DNA of 64,000 nt from Arthrobacter bambusae (lineage in GTDB: Bacteria > Actinomycetota > Actinomycetes > Actinomycetales > Micrococcaceae): assembly GCF_022606295.1 (NCBI RefSeq), contig NZ_JAHHZS010000003.1, forward strand, positions 181,157 through 245,156. The letters are read 5' to 3'. This document shows positions 47,201 through 57,000 of this stretch, piece by piece (position 1 is the stretch's first letter; each line of letters opens with the position of its first letter). The position numbers and the translations under genes are program-made. Under the pieces are notes generated by a model. It saw nothing but the letters and a program-made list of their open reading frames with translations, did not search any database and was not told the DNA's origin.

Positions 47201-47715
47201 AGTTTCTGCGCGCCGCGTTTGGAGCGGAGCACTTCGAGGAGAACCTGCGCTTCGTTACTGAAGCGCTCGGCGTGAACGATGTACGCGACTACTTCATCAC
47301 GAAGACGGGCAAGTCGAAGTTTTACGACGACCATGTGCAGCGGTACAAGAAGCGACCGATCTACTGGATGTTCTCTAGCCTGAAGGGCTCATTCAACGCG
47401 CTGATCTACATGCACCGTTACAACCCGTCGACGGTCCCGACGGTGCTCAACGAGTACCTGCGCGAGTACCGAGCCAAGTTGGAGGTCGAGCTCAGCAAGG
47501 CCGAGCAGGCTGCTGCCGCGGGCTCCACAAATGACCAGAAGGAAGCCGACCGGCTACGCAAGGTGATCGCGGAGATTCGTGACTACGAACGCGACGTGCT
47601 CTACCCGTTGGCAACCCAGCAACTCACGATCGATCTCAATGACGGCGTGAAGGCGAATTACCCCAAGTTCTACCCGGCGCTGAAGAAGATTGTCGGGCTT
47701 GAGGCGGCGGAGTGA
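44266..47715 (+). CDS. pglX: BREX-1 adenine-specific DNA methyltransferase PglX
   Basis: PglX methylates adenine in a non-palindromic site on host DNA, marking self; BREX blocks replication of unmarked phage. The 1149-residue product has the SAM-binding motif DPACGSG at 291-297 and the catalytic NPPY at 462-465, the gamma-class N6-adenine order. The rest is a long target-recognition and helical region. The central part (about 45600-47000) uses noticeably less GC-biased codons than the flanks, which may mark an exchanged target-recognition segment. Its stop overlaps the pglZ start. Confidence 0.95.
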   Translation: MDTKPLERFATQARRDLLAAVDAQATASLAAGSVARSEHGEVVKKLEVEVAAHGRAHVIDRVAYTWFNRIIALRFMDARGYTDAGVVSPAQGQAYGQPEILADAKRGNLNTDVVINKNTAEAIIGLLDGTRRSTDAEGEAYALLLTEYCRYWHKSMPFMFEREGDYTELLVPTGLLADGAILSRAREVLTDEVCEDVEVIGWLYQFYISERKQEIFDSKAKRGAAEIPAATQLFTPHWIVRYLVENSLGRLWLLNRPSSRLTDQMDYYIPPVDEETDHLEVSSPEELKVIDPACGSGHMLTYAFDLLYAIYEEEGYAPSDIPGLILSNNLYGTEIDARAGALAAFAITMKARARQRTFFNNQVQPNICVLDPISFGPSELDFLLIPGGDRPEEIAFWNQFAEADTLGALIRSDAYETARFARHLETLDDGGDLIRADVLERARRVVAQAQYLTPRYSVLVANPPYMGSGNMGDQLAQFAGRHFKTSKYDLFAMFIERSFGLLTSLGYSALVTMEAWMTGAAYARFRQDVIFQQDLRSLVHMPYLGKGRTAMGINFGISATVLRRAVGGADRAAFQCIRHFELDELGVPFEFPVRNGRASLLRMRELANIPGRPVIYAASHEDLAALASRSKVADLVTTREGLTTGDNDRFLRRWFEVSNGSIAPPDQADEDRDRFESHRWFMHVKGGEFRRWYGNLEFVVDWESDGARVKANIDSKTGRVRSHNYNGEYGFLEGLTWSGISSSRFSARYVPAGHMFDTKGPMGFGRDRNDLLATLAVLNSGAADRFLSMLAPNLDFKLGHVLSLPVPADAGVRVELSQIAEDAIKASKALWDESETSADFDGSPLLRRTLRIADCIRQVEIERDAIAASLTDMRKRVDLLVLAGRGGQGDSTKSAEDDPEILPISSAERIKDFISYAVGCMLGRYSLNKPGLILADQDATLQDYLATVSSPTFGPDADNVIPFVDDGWFEDDIVERFRQFLRAAFGAEHFEENLRFVTEALGVNDVRDYFITKTGKSKFYDDHVQRYKKRPIYWMFSSLKGSFNALIYMHRYNPSTVPTVLNEYLREYRAKLEVELSKAEQAAAAGSTNDQKEADRLRKVIAEIRDYERDVLYPLATQQLTIDLNDGVKANYPKFYPALKKIVGLEAAE

Positions 47716-50210
47716 GCATGGCGTCTTCGATCTCAGACCACCTCGCGGCACGATTCGAGCAACACCGCCTGGTGGTGTGGCACGATCCCGACAGCAGTTA
47801 CGCCCCTGACGTCGACGCTCACGCGCCGAACGGCGTGGCCGTGTTACGTGTCCGGAACGACGAATTCGGGGTCAAACACCGCGTGCTGCGCGACGAGCCC
47901 AGCACAAAGTTTCTGATCTATCGCAGCGGTCCTGTTGCCGAGGGAGCGGGCAACTGGCTGCTCGATCTCGAACTCGCCTACGGCGTCTTCACCGCAGATC
48001 GAGGCGCGCTCCTGCGGGCAGACCTCGGCCTCAACGCGGCCGGATCCGATGAGCTGATCGCAGGGCATGAGACATTCTTTGGCGACGCGAAGCTGGTTTC
48101 GAAGCTTGCAGCGTTGTTGCGCGTCGACGATGATCTCGCCAAGGTCCAGGCGAAGATGTGCGCGGTCGTGCTCGGACAGAAGGAGCACAGCTTCTCTGAG
48201 CTGACTCGGACGCTACTGGTGCAGCACGCCGAAGGCGACTGTGCTGGCTACGAGGCTCTCGTCACGCAGAGGCTCGCAGACTTCCATTGGTCCGGCGCTG
48301 CGAAGATCTACGGCTATGACTCCCAGACGCCGAGCTTGGCAGGGTTCGTGTTGTGGCTGTTCCAGCAAGCCCGGGGCGGGTTTAGAGCCACGACCTCGAA
48401 CGCGGCGCGCAATATTGAGATCGATTTCCGTAGCTTCCGCAACGACCGCCAGAGCCTCGCCGCGCTGAAGAAGCTCGCGCGTCAGGCCGAAACTGACTTG
48501 GACTACGTCGAGCAGGCTACCGACGCGTCGCTTGCTGAACTCGTGGCCACAGACATCTTCGACGCGGGCGAGAAGGAGATCATCCGGCGTCTGATCGACG
48601 GCATTGCCTCCCAGACGATCTCATTGCGCGACATCGCAGACACGATCCGCACCCGTCGCCGCGACAGCGTCTGGTTCGACGACTACGCCACGCTCTACGT
48701 GGCGCTTGGGGCGGCGGCCGAGCTGATCGCGGCCATCCGTTCTGCCCGGATCGATGTGTCGAGTTTCGAAGACGGATTTAGCCGTTATCGCGACGATCTC
48801 TTCCGCATCGACCAGCTCTACCGGCAATACACGCTTGCGTCGCAGACCGCCGAGTTCACGCAACCGTTGGAAGCGCTGAACGAGCAAGTGGAGAATGCCT
48901 ACGTCACCGATTTCCTCTCCAAGCTCGGGATCAGCTGGCAACAGCAGGTCGACCAAGTCGAGACGTGGAAGACGCTCGCGATTACCCCGCAGAGTTCTTT
49001 CTACGACCACTACATCGCCCCACACGTGCGAGGTGGGCGCAAGAAGGCCGTCGTCGTCATCTCTGACGCGCTGCGCTACGAAGTCGCCGATGAGCTGACT
49101 TCCAAGATCCGCAGAGAGAACAAGTACGACGCCAAGATCGAGGCCATTCTCGGCGTATTGCCCAGTTACACCCAGCTAGGGATGGCGTCGCTGCTCCCAC
49201 ACAAGACACTCGCGCACTCCGAGAACGGTGACCCGGTGCTCGTTGACGGCCAGGTTTCGAATGGCACGGCGAACCGCTCGAAGATCCTCGCGTCCGTCGG
49301 TGGCACCGCAATCCAGGCGACAGATTTCCTGAAGATGAAGCCTGCGGAGCGGCGTGATCTCTACGCGGCGCATCAGGTGCTGTACGTCTATCACGACACC
49401 ATCGACGCGACCGGTGACAAGGCGGTGTCGGAACACCGCACGTTCAAGGCTGCGGCTGATGCGATCGATGAACTCGTCGACATCGTGAAGAAGCTGGCAA
49501 GTGCAAACGCGACGAATATCTTCGTCACCGCGGACCACGGCTTCCTGTATCAGGAGTCGAAGCTCGCGCCGCAATTCAATCTGACCGTGAAGCCCCAAGG
49601 CGACAAGGTCGTGGTCGAGAATCGCCGCTATGTTCTCGGCCGCGGGTTGAAGGAAGACGATGCATTCCGCCGGTTCCTACCCGAGCAGCTCGGGCTATCG
49701 GGCGATCTGGAGGTGCAGATCCCAAACTCGATCTGCCGGATCGTCAAGCCGGGTGCCGGGTTCCAGTTCGTCCACGGGGGTGCCTCGCTGCAGGAGATCG
49801 TGGTTCCGGTCATCTCGATCAACAAGGGACGTTCCGACACCGTCGAGCCTGTGAATGTCGACATTCACCCGGAGTCCGACAAGATCACCACTGGTCAGAT
49901 CGTGGTCAAGCTCTATCAGCAGAGCGAAGTCACCGATCAGCGCATCGCGAGGAAGCTGCGTGCGGGTCTATATTTCGGTGATCAGCTAATCTCCAACGAA
50001 CCTGAGCTGCTATTCGATGCCGAGAGCGCTGAAGGGCGTGATCGGTTCCAGACTGTCCGTCTGCTGCTGAGTAAGGAGGCTGATTTGGCGAACAACCAGA
50101 GCGTGGAGTTCCGGCTCTCCGAGCCGATCGGTGAAACCGGCGAGTGGAAGAAGTACAAGAGCGCGCCCTACACGCTCAAGCGCTCCTTCACCACGGACTT
50201 CGACTTCTAA
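47712..50210 (+). CDS. pglZ: BREX-1 alkaline-phosphatase-fold protein PglZ
   Basis: PglZ is the hallmark BREX protein, with an alkaline-phosphatase-superfamily domain. The 832-residue product has the metal-site segments VVVISDALRYEVADEL (Asp452) and IFVTADHGFLYQES (Asp608, His609), and the length of PglZ type A (BREX-1). The N-terminal half is helical. The start is GTG 47712, overlapping the pglX stop, or ATG 47718. Its stop TAA forms part of the ribosome-binding site of brxL. Confidence 0.94.
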   Translation: MSMASSISDHLAARFEQHRLVVWHDPDSSYAPDVDAHAPNGVAVLRVRNDEFGVKHRVLRDEPSTKFLIYRSGPVAEGAGNWLLDLELAYGVFTADRGALLRADLGLNAAGSDELIAGHETFFGDAKLVSKLAALLRVDDDLAKVQAKMCAVVLGQKEHSFSELTRTLLVQHAEGDCAGYEALVTQRLADFHWSGAAKIYGYDSQTPSLAGFVLWLFQQARGGFRATTSNAARNIEIDFRSFRNDRQSLAALKKLARQAETDLDYVEQATDASLAELVATDIFDAGEKEIIRRLIDGIASQTISLRDIADTIRTRRRDSVWFDDYATLYVALGAAAELIAAIRSARIDVSSFEDGFSRYRDDLFRIDQLYRQYTLASQTAEFTQPLEALNEQVENAYVTDFLSKLGISWQQQVDQVETWKTLAITPQSSFYDHYIAPHVRGGRKKAVVVISDALRYEVADELTSKIRRENKYDAKIEAILGVLPSYTQLGMASLLPHKTLAHSENGDPVLVDGQVSNGTANRSKILASVGGTAIQATDFLKMKPAERRDLYAAHQVLYVYHDTIDATGDKAVSEHRTFKAAADAIDELVDIVKKLASANATNIFVTADHGFLYQESKLAPQFNLTVKPQGDKVVVENRRYVLGRGLKEDDAFRRFLPEQLGLSGDLEVQIPNSICRIVKPGAGFQFVHGGASLQEIVVPVISINKGRSDTVEPVNVDIHPESDKITTGQIVVKLYQQSEVTDQRIARKLRAGLYFGDQLISNEPELLFDAESAEGRDRFQTVRLLLSKEADLANNQSVEFRLSEPIGETGEWKKYKSAPYTLKRSFTTDFDF

Positions 50211-50219
50211 GGAGCACTC

Positions 50220-52370
50220 TTGAGCGAGAATATCGACCTGACCATGGTGGCGCCGATCGAGGACACCTTCGACGCCGAAACCTCCGAGCGTGTCGCGCCG
50301 AGCGAGCTGGATCGCAAGATCAACGAACACTTCGCCGGGGCCGTGGTTCGGAAAGACCTCGTCAAGGCGGTCAAGGGCAATGCGATCGTGCCCTCGTACG
50401 TGCTGGAGTATCTGCTCGGCCAGTACGCAGCGTCCGACGACGAGGCCACGATCGAGGCCGGCATAGACAAGGTCCGCGACATCCTCGCCCAGCACTACGT
50501 GCACCGTAACGAGTCCGAGCTGGTGAAGTCGAAGATCAAAGAGCGCGGGCGTTACCGGATCATCGACAAGGTCAGCGTCACCCTCAACGAGAAGGACGAC
50601 GTCTACCACGCCTCGTTCGCGAACCTCGGCATCAGCAGCGTGGTCGTGGATTCAGCCACGGTGATCGCCCACCAGAAGATGCTTGTCGGAGGCGTATGGT
50701 GCCTGTGCGACGTCGAATATTTCCACGCGGAGGACGCGCGAGTCTCACCATGGATCCTTGGTTCACTGAAGCCGATTCAGATGTCGAACTTCGACTTCGA
50801 CGAGTATCTCGGCGCACGCACGAAGTTCACGACCGATGAGTGGATTGACCTGCTGATCCAGTCGATCGGCTTCAACCCCGAAATGTTTGGTCGTCGCGGG
50901 AAGCTGCTGCAGTTGGTGCGTCTGATCCCGTTCGTGGAGCGCAACTACAACCTCGTTGAGCTGGGCCCCAAGGGCACCGGCAAGTCGCACATCTATTCGG
51001 AGTTCTCACCGCACGGCATGCTCATCTCGGGTGGAGAGGTGACCGTGCCGAAGCTGTTCGTGAACAACGCTAACAGCCGCCTCGGCCTCGTCGGATACTG
51101 GGACGTCGTGGCCTTCGATGAGTTTGCGGGGAAGAAGAAGCGTACGGATAAGGCGCTGGTCGACATCATGAAGAACTACATGGCGAACAAGTCGTTCTCC
51201 CGCGGTGTGGAGACGCTTGGCGCTGAGGCATCAATGGTTTTCGTCGGCAATACTTCCCATACCGTGCCGTACATGCTCAAGCACTCCGACCTGTTTGACG
51301 AGTTGCCCGAGAGCTATCACGACCCCGCCTACCTCGACCGGTTGCACTTCTACATCCCCGGGTGGGAAGTCGACACGATCCGGAGCGAGATGTTCTCGAC
51401 TGGATATGGGTTCGTCGTTGACTACATCGCCGAGGTCCTCAGGTCGATGCGCAATGTCGACTACTCCGACCGCTACCACAAGCACTTCACACTCGGGTCC
51501 GACATCTCGACACGTGATCGCGACGGCATACACAAGACATTCTCTGGGTTGATGAAGCTGCTCTACCCGCATGACCAGGCGACCACCGCAGAGGTCGAAG
51601 AGGTACTGCGCTTCGCAATCGAAGGGCGCAAGCGCGTCAAGGACCAGATCCTCCGGATCGACGCCACCATGACGGCAGTGAACTTCGGCTACGATTCACT
51701 TGGCGGTGGCTGGTCAGCAGTAACGACTCTTGAGGAAGACGAATACCCAACGCACTACCATCGACCCCGTTCGGCGGCATCCACCGGTGAGACATCGGCC
51801 GAGACTGAAGTGTCGGTGGCCTCCGTCGCGGCGGCACCCTCGGCCCCCGCAGCCGGTCCCGTTGAGGCGGAACTGTTCCAAGGACAACGGGACTTCGTGG
51901 AGAACCAGCGCGGCATCTCCTACGAGACGCTCCTCATGCCGTACCTGCGAAACGCAACAGAGATCGAACTACACGACCCGTACATCCGGATGAATCACCA
52001 AGGCCGCAATCTCGTCGAACTGCTCGCACTCATCGCCGCAGCAAAGGACCCGGCAGACGAGATCACCGTCAACCTGTTCACGGTGCTCGACGAAGACCCC
52101 GAACACCAGATGAAGCAACTCCGCATGCTCAACGACATCGTTCAGGGAGCCGCTCAGCAAGGCATCAAGGTCAACGTGGCGAAGGATCCCGGCGGCCACG
52201 ACCGATGGATGCGAACCGACACCGGCTGGCGCATCAACCTCGGCCGCGGCCTCGACATCTTCCAGAAGTCCGACAGCGGCTGGTTCGACTTCGGCACCAG
52301 CCGTCAGGAGTTCCGCCAGGTTCGCGCCTTCGGGGTCACTTACCTCCGTAATAGGGTTGGGCAGCCATGA
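50220..52370 (+). CDS. brxL: BrxL-type AAA+ protein with a C-terminal MIT_C domain
   Basis: BrxL is a DNA-binding AAA+ ring protein needed for BREX interference. The 716-residue product has the BrxL N-terminal domain (INEHFAGAVVRKDLVKAVKG, VLEYLLGQYAAS), Walker A GPKGTGKS at 249-256, Walker B AFDEFAG (Asp300, Glu301) and DRLHFYIPGWE, and is BrxL-like to about residue 490. A Pro/Ala/Thr-rich linker (about 510-560) then leads into a domain that is not the usual Lon-like one. Instead residues about 563-714 resemble MITD1's C-terminal domain: DPYIRMNHQ at 586, VLDEDPEHQ, HDRWMR at 660, GWRINLGRGLDIF. The start is TTG 50220 behind AAGGAGC. Confidence 0.9.
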   Translation: MSENIDLTMVAPIEDTFDAETSERVAPSELDRKINEHFAGAVVRKDLVKAVKGNAIVPSYVLEYLLGQYAASDDEATIEAGIDKVRDILAQHYVHRNESELVKSKIKERGRYRIIDKVSVTLNEKDDVYHASFANLGISSVVVDSATVIAHQKMLVGGVWCLCDVEYFHAEDARVSPWILGSLKPIQMSNFDFDEYLGARTKFTTDEWIDLLIQSIGFNPEMFGRRGKLLQLVRLIPFVERNYNLVELGPKGTGKSHIYSEFSPHGMLISGGEVTVPKLFVNNANSRLGLVGYWDVVAFDEFAGKKKRTDKALVDIMKNYMANKSFSRGVETLGAEASMVFVGNTSHTVPYMLKHSDLFDELPESYHDPAYLDRLHFYIPGWEVDTIRSEMFSTGYGFVVDYIAEVLRSMRNVDYSDRYHKHFTLGSDISTRDRDGIHKTFSGLMKLLYPHDQATTAEVEEVLRFAIEGRKRVKDQILRIDATMTAVNFGYDSLGGGWSAVTTLEEDEYPTHYHRPRSAASTGETSAETEVSVASVAAAPSAPAAGPVEAELFQGQRDFVENQRGISYETLLMPYLRNATEIELHDPYIRMNHQGRNLVELLALIAAAKDPADEITVNLFTVLDEDPEHQMKQLRMLNDIVQGAAQQGIKVNVAKDPGGHDRWMRTDTGWRINLGRGLDIFQKSDSGWFDFGTSRQEFRQVRAFGVTYLRNRVGQP

Positions 52371-52764
52371 CTGACGTGAGTATCACCTGCGTTCATCACA
52401 AGGCATTTCCGTCTGACCGAGCAAGCAGACAGGATCAGTCCTGAGCGGCCGTCAGGTCATTGGCCTGAGTCCCTGGGCCGGGCCCCGCCAAGCCGGCCAT
52501 AGGCGTGATCATTCAGGCGGTGAAGTAGTTGTGCGGGATCTTCATTTCCATCGCGTGCCGGAACAGGGACACCACGGCAGGGTCGAGCTGGACGGCGGGG
52601 AGGAACTGGAATCCCGGGCGGCGTGTGCCCTCGGTCACGATCTTCCTCGAGCAGCCTGTCAGCCAGCTTGGAAGGTCCCATCTACAACTCGACCAGAGAG
52701 TTTTCAACCTGCTGTGTCTGCATCTCCAATGCGGACATCAGCAGGAGCTAGTGGCGGTGAAGTC
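52371..52764. other. Region with gene remnants behind brxL
   Basis: A 25-codon frame starts at 52367 overlapping the brxL stop (ATGA) and ends at 52444; it has no recognised relatives and may be a truncated gene. The rest contains the decayed leftward fragment listed separately. No complete gene is present. Confidence 0.4.
52447..52707 (-). pseudogene. Decayed antitoxin-like (Xre/MbcA/ParS C-terminal) fragment
   Basis: On the minus strand the frame reads RRPGFQFLPAVQLDPAVVSLF, then HNYFTA, then a TGA stop where relatives have Trp (TGG), then MITPMAG. The neighbouring frame continues RLGGARPRD. Together these give the PxFQF...W..TP...LGGARPxD pattern of DUF2384 toxin-binding domains, interrupted by a stop and a frameshift. 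No start, upstream HTH or toxin gene remains. The family assignment is tentative. Confidence 0.3.
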
Positions 52765-53436
52765 TTAGTCAGATTCGACGGGGATGTCACTTTCCCCCAA
52801 ACCACGCTGGCCGGCTCTCCAAGCAATTATGTCCAAGGCCCGTAGCGGCGAGATCTCCGGTCCGGGGGCAATTGCAGCGAGAGCCCGCCATTGGGGCAGC
52901 TGGTTCACTAAGTCTTTCTGAACCGCTTCGAGCCAGATGCGGCTGTACGCCTCCCATGATCGGCCGTTCACTGGAGGTACCGGAGCATTGACGCATCCGG
53001 TATAGCAGTGACGCACGAATCGGTCAAAGACCGGGATAAGCCCCGGGCGCTTCCTGGCGATGACCTTGGAAACCTTGGTCATTCGGACCCCGTTGGGTCG
53101 GTCCTTGTCCAGAACGCTGAAAAGTCTGGCCACAGCATCCAGTGTCGCCGGGCTAGCGTCCTCCAGGTTTCCCTTGATGTCGGGGATGGCCAACAGGGCG
53201 TTGAGCGGCTCGATGAGCGACTCGAGTGCGTAATAGGTCGGGACCGGCTTGTCCGACACGTTCAATAGGACGATGGCGAGCAGATCCTGTCGGCCGATTT
53301 CGTCGGTGCAGGATCCTGGGTAGGAGTCATATGCTGGGTAGCCTGACCGCCCGGGATTTTCGACGAGGTATTCCCCAGCCCACCGTTCGGCCAGATCGTA
53401 GGAAACGTTGAGACCGCCAAGCGTCAGTGTCGTCAT
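52765..53436 (-). CDS. DUF6308 family protein
   Basis: The 223-residue product resembles actinobacterial DUF6308 proteins of unknown function. Visible family segments are YPAYDSYPGS, DLLAIVLLNV, PTYYALESLIEPLN, TKVSKVIARKRPGLIPVFDRFVRHCY and ALDIIAWRAGQRG. ATG 53436 is chosen because the family starts at LGGLNVSYDLAERW; the frame is open further upstream but unconserved. It is transcribed away from the trypco2 pair, with about 190 bases between the divergent starts. Confidence 0.75.
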   Translation of the reverse strand: MTTLTLGGLNVSYDLAERWAGEYLVENPGRSGYPAYDSYPGSCTDEIGRQDLLAIVLLNVSDKPVPTYYALESLIEPLNALLAIPDIKGNLEDASPATLDAVARLFSVLDKDRPNGVRMTKVSKVIARKRPGLIPVFDRFVRHCYTGCVNAPVPPVNGRSWEAYSRIWLEAVQKDLVNQLPQWRALAAIAPGPEISPLRALDIIAWRAGQRGLGESDIPVESD

Positions 53437-53628
53437 GGAGCCACCATAGCGACGGCGCTCTGAAGAACCCTTGGCGGCGCGCCGCCCACCCTGGGCGTTA
53501 TGGGCCAATTGACTCCGGTGGGCTTCCACGCCGCTAGAACTTAGGTGGACGCTACCTATGGACTGCTCGATGGGACGCTGCTTTGATGATGTCATCATTG
53601 ACCATGAATGGATTGGTTTGGAGGCTTT

Positions 53629-53997
53629 ATGTGTGCTGACCGGATCGAGTTGAGCAATATGGTGGCATCATTGCGGTCGGAAATCACGAAAGCTTGGCAA
53701 GAGGGCCAGTACGACACGGTGGGGTTCGAAGCCGGCGAAGTGGAGGTAGAGCTGACAACCGAGATTGAAATCGTACAACTCCACGGAAAGGTCTCTGCAA
53801 AGTTCTGGGTGCTGAACGCCGAAATGGAGGCAGGTCGGACAAGGACCGACACACAGCGGATCAGGTTTTCCTTTACTCCCCGGGACAGGCGGGATCCCTC
53901 CAAACCGTTGATGATCGCCGGCCAAGCGGCGGCGGGAGAACGCCCGCCGGCGATTTCTCCCCCCGAAGACCCACCGGCTCGACAGTCGGCGAGCTGA
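53629..53997 (+). CDS. Trypco2-domain protein
   Basis: Trypco2 (trypsin-co-occurring domain 2) is a small domain described in conflict systems in which it is encoded beside trypsin-like proteases and STAND NTPases. The 122-residue product has the characteristic helix IELSNMVASLRSEITKAW, then FEAGEVEVELTTEIEIV and a strand region KVSAKFWVLNAEMEA, and ends in a Pro/Ala-rich tail. GGAGG lies 6 bases upstream of ATG 53629, fixing the start. The trypsin-STAND gene begins 26 bases downstream, so the two are one operon. Confidence 0.8.
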   Translation: MCADRIELSNMVASLRSEITKAWQEGQYDTVGFEAGEVEVELTTEIEIVQLHGKVSAKFWVLNAEMEAGRTRTDTQRIRFSFTPRDRRDPSKPLMIAGQAAAGERPPAISPPEDPPARQSAS

Positions 53998-54023
53998 TGC
54001 GGCCCGCATTGGCAGGGTAAAGA

Positions 54024-57000
54024 ATGGGCATGGATGTCCGTCGTGTGGTTCAGGTGTGGGTCAAAGATCCAAGCGGTCCGCTCCGGATCGGGTCGGGCTA
54101 TTTACTCACGGATTCCTTGGTGCTAACTGCAGCGCACGTCCTTGGCCCACTGATTGCAGGTTCTGATGCGGACAGCCTTGCAGGCGACGACGTGCGGGTG
54201 CAGTCGCACTGGGCCGCCGATCGAACAGTCCCGGCGGCACGAGTTTTGCGGTTAGGCGGTGACATTGTCGTTCTGACCGTTGACCGACCATTCCGGCACT
54301 TGCTTGGACCGGCCCCCGTGTGGGGCACGGTCGGATCGGAGGCCCGCGTGCTACCCGCGGTCGTCCTTGGTTACCCGGAGCTAGAGCTGCAGCGAAGGCC
54401 CCAGGAAGGCTGGGCGCCCGAACATGGCGACCTAGGGCCAGCTGTCGAGAAGTACAGGCGGGATAGGCAGTTCGACGGCGAGATCAGCAGCGGGACCGGT
54501 TTTGGGGACGGCACACTCACGATGCACCTGGCCCCGCGTCACTTCCCCAAGCCCGGCACAGGCCAGCCTGGCATGTCGGTTTTCATGGGTCTGTCTGGTG
54601 CCGCTATTTTTACCGACGGACACTTGATCGGGGTGATTACACAAGATCCTGACCCGAACCACCCCACTGTTCTCGTCGGGCAACGCCTGGACCGTGTAAC
54701 GCGGGACATGCGGATTCCCGCTCCGACGAGGCCAGGCAGTGTTACAGCATCGACTTGCGAGGCACTATTTGGACCGATGATCGACGTATCAAAAACTGCA
54801 GGAGCTCGCGCCGTCCTCAAGGCACACCTTCGGCAGGCTCGGACCATCCTTGAGAACATTCCGGAAGGCGGGCTAAGGGATCGAGGTCCGGAACTTATGC
54901 AGATGGCCGTGTTTTCAGCCGATCCGGCTGCTGGCTATTTCGTGTGGCACGGCGATGAGTGGGCGGGTAAGAGCGCATTGCTGGCCACGTTCGTTGCCGA
55001 ACCTCCCGCTAATTCCGACATCGTCTCTTTCTTTATTAATGGCAATGACGCTCACGCCCGAACGGCTGATGACTACCTCATTTCGCTGACCAATCAACTC
55101 GAGGCCTATTTGGAGGGACCTGATCAAGCGGTGAACGTGACCGTACCCGGCGCAGCCGCGGGCCGTTACTTTGATTTATTAGACCGCGCTGCAGCGGTCG
55201 CCCATGACAACGGGCGACGTTTGGTCCTGGCCGTTGACGCCCTGGACGAGGATGACGCCTTCGCACCGCGTCCCGCCTCCGGTACTTCGATCACCGAACT
55301 GCTCCCACGGAACATCCCGGACCTTCACGTCATCGTGACAACTCGACCATACGAGCACGTTATGAAAAGCGCGCGGGACGAGCGTCATCCTTTGCGCGCA
55401 ACTATGCCGGTGCAGCTATCCAGGTCACAGCATGCGTCGGACATCCGTGACGAGGCAGCCCGTGAGATCCGGAGAGCAGCAACCGAATCGGATAGGGTTG
55501 CAAGATCAGTCCTGGCTTTCTTGCATGTTGCAGAAGACGAGCTCACCGCGGCCGAGCTCGCCGAACTAGTCAACCACCTTCCAGGCAATGACCCAACTGT
55601 CACCGTTACGGCAATACATACGCGGCTGCAGAGCGGACTGCGTAGGACCGTACGCCGACGCATTCGCGCCGGGGAGGGCGTCGGCGGTGGCGTTGCCGTG
55701 ACGAGAGACGTGCCATGGGAGTGGGCACACCAGACGTTGCCCAAAACCGTAATGGACGAGTTCGGCTCCACCTTAATCAACATCCATGCCGAGACGCTTC
55801 ACCGGTGGGCCGAGGAACATTACCGTCGTGGCTGGAGTAGCGACACACCCCACTTCCTTGAGTCCGGATACCCGAGATTACTTGCGTCCACCGAACACTC
55901 AATCCAACTTGCGACATATGCCCTAGACCGTGGGCGTCGCCGCTGGCTGTTTGCGCGTCGCGGTGCATATGATCAGACCCTCAGCGAGATCCGACAGGCG
56001 GCAGGACTTCTTGCGCGCTCCGGGTCCCCCAACCTCGGCACCCTTGTCCTCCTTGCCTTCGAACGGGATCGGCTTCAAGAGAGGTATGAGGAGCTTCCGC
56101 CTGGCATCCCTGCTGTATGGGCCATGTTGGGCAATGTTCACCGGGCGGAAGTTCTCGCCCACAGCATGCCCGCCCTAAGCCAGACCGAGGCGCTGGCCGC
56201 GGTCGTACAGATTCTTCTAGATAGCGGAAATTTCGGCGAGGCCGAACGCATTGCCAGCACCATTCTAGATGGGGCCTGGCGGGCTTCCGCCTTGGCCCAG
56301 GTGGCGGCTGCTCTGGCGGTAAATGAAAACATCGGCGAGGCCGAACGCATTGCCGGTGGCATCTCTGATGAGGATCACCGGACGGACGTGCTGGCCCAAG
56401 TGGCACAGGCTTTAGCGACTGTTGGCAAGACCGGCGAGGCTGAACGCATTGCCGGCACCATAACAGGCGAATTCCGGCGGCTTCTGACTTTGGCTCATGT
56501 TGCAAGATCTTTGGCGGTTGCTGGCGAGACCGTTGAGGCTGAACGCATCGCCGGTGAGGCCGGAAGTGTCGCGGGCGGCATCACGGGTGACTTGCACCGG
56601 GCCCGGCTGTTGACCGAGGTCGCCCGTGCTCTGGCGGCTGTTGGCAACAGGGGCGAGGCCGAACGCATCGCCAGTGAGGCCGGACGTATCGCGGACAGCA
56701 TCACGGATGGCTTCGGCCGGAACTGGCTGTTGACCGAGGTCGCCCGCGTTCTGGTGACTGCTGGCAACATCGGTGAGGCCGAACAGATCGCGCGGATAAT
56801 CACCGAAGAGTCCGATCGGGTGTCGGTGTTGGACAGTATCGCAGGTGACTTGGCGTCTGACGGCAACACTGTTGAAGCCGAACGCATTGCCCGGACCATT
56901 TCGAGCGGGTTCCACCGGGCTTCGGCGTTGGCGCGGCTCGCGGCTCGTCTGGCGGTTGTTGGCAAGACCGGTGAGGCCCAACGCATAGCCAGTGAGGCCG

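Noticed and set aside
44266..47715. Type I or type ISP restriction-modification enzyme instead of PglX
   Set aside because: The methyltransferase motifs alone would allow it, but there is no helicase or nuclease domain in the protein and the brxA-brxB-brxC / pglZ-brxL neighbours define BREX.
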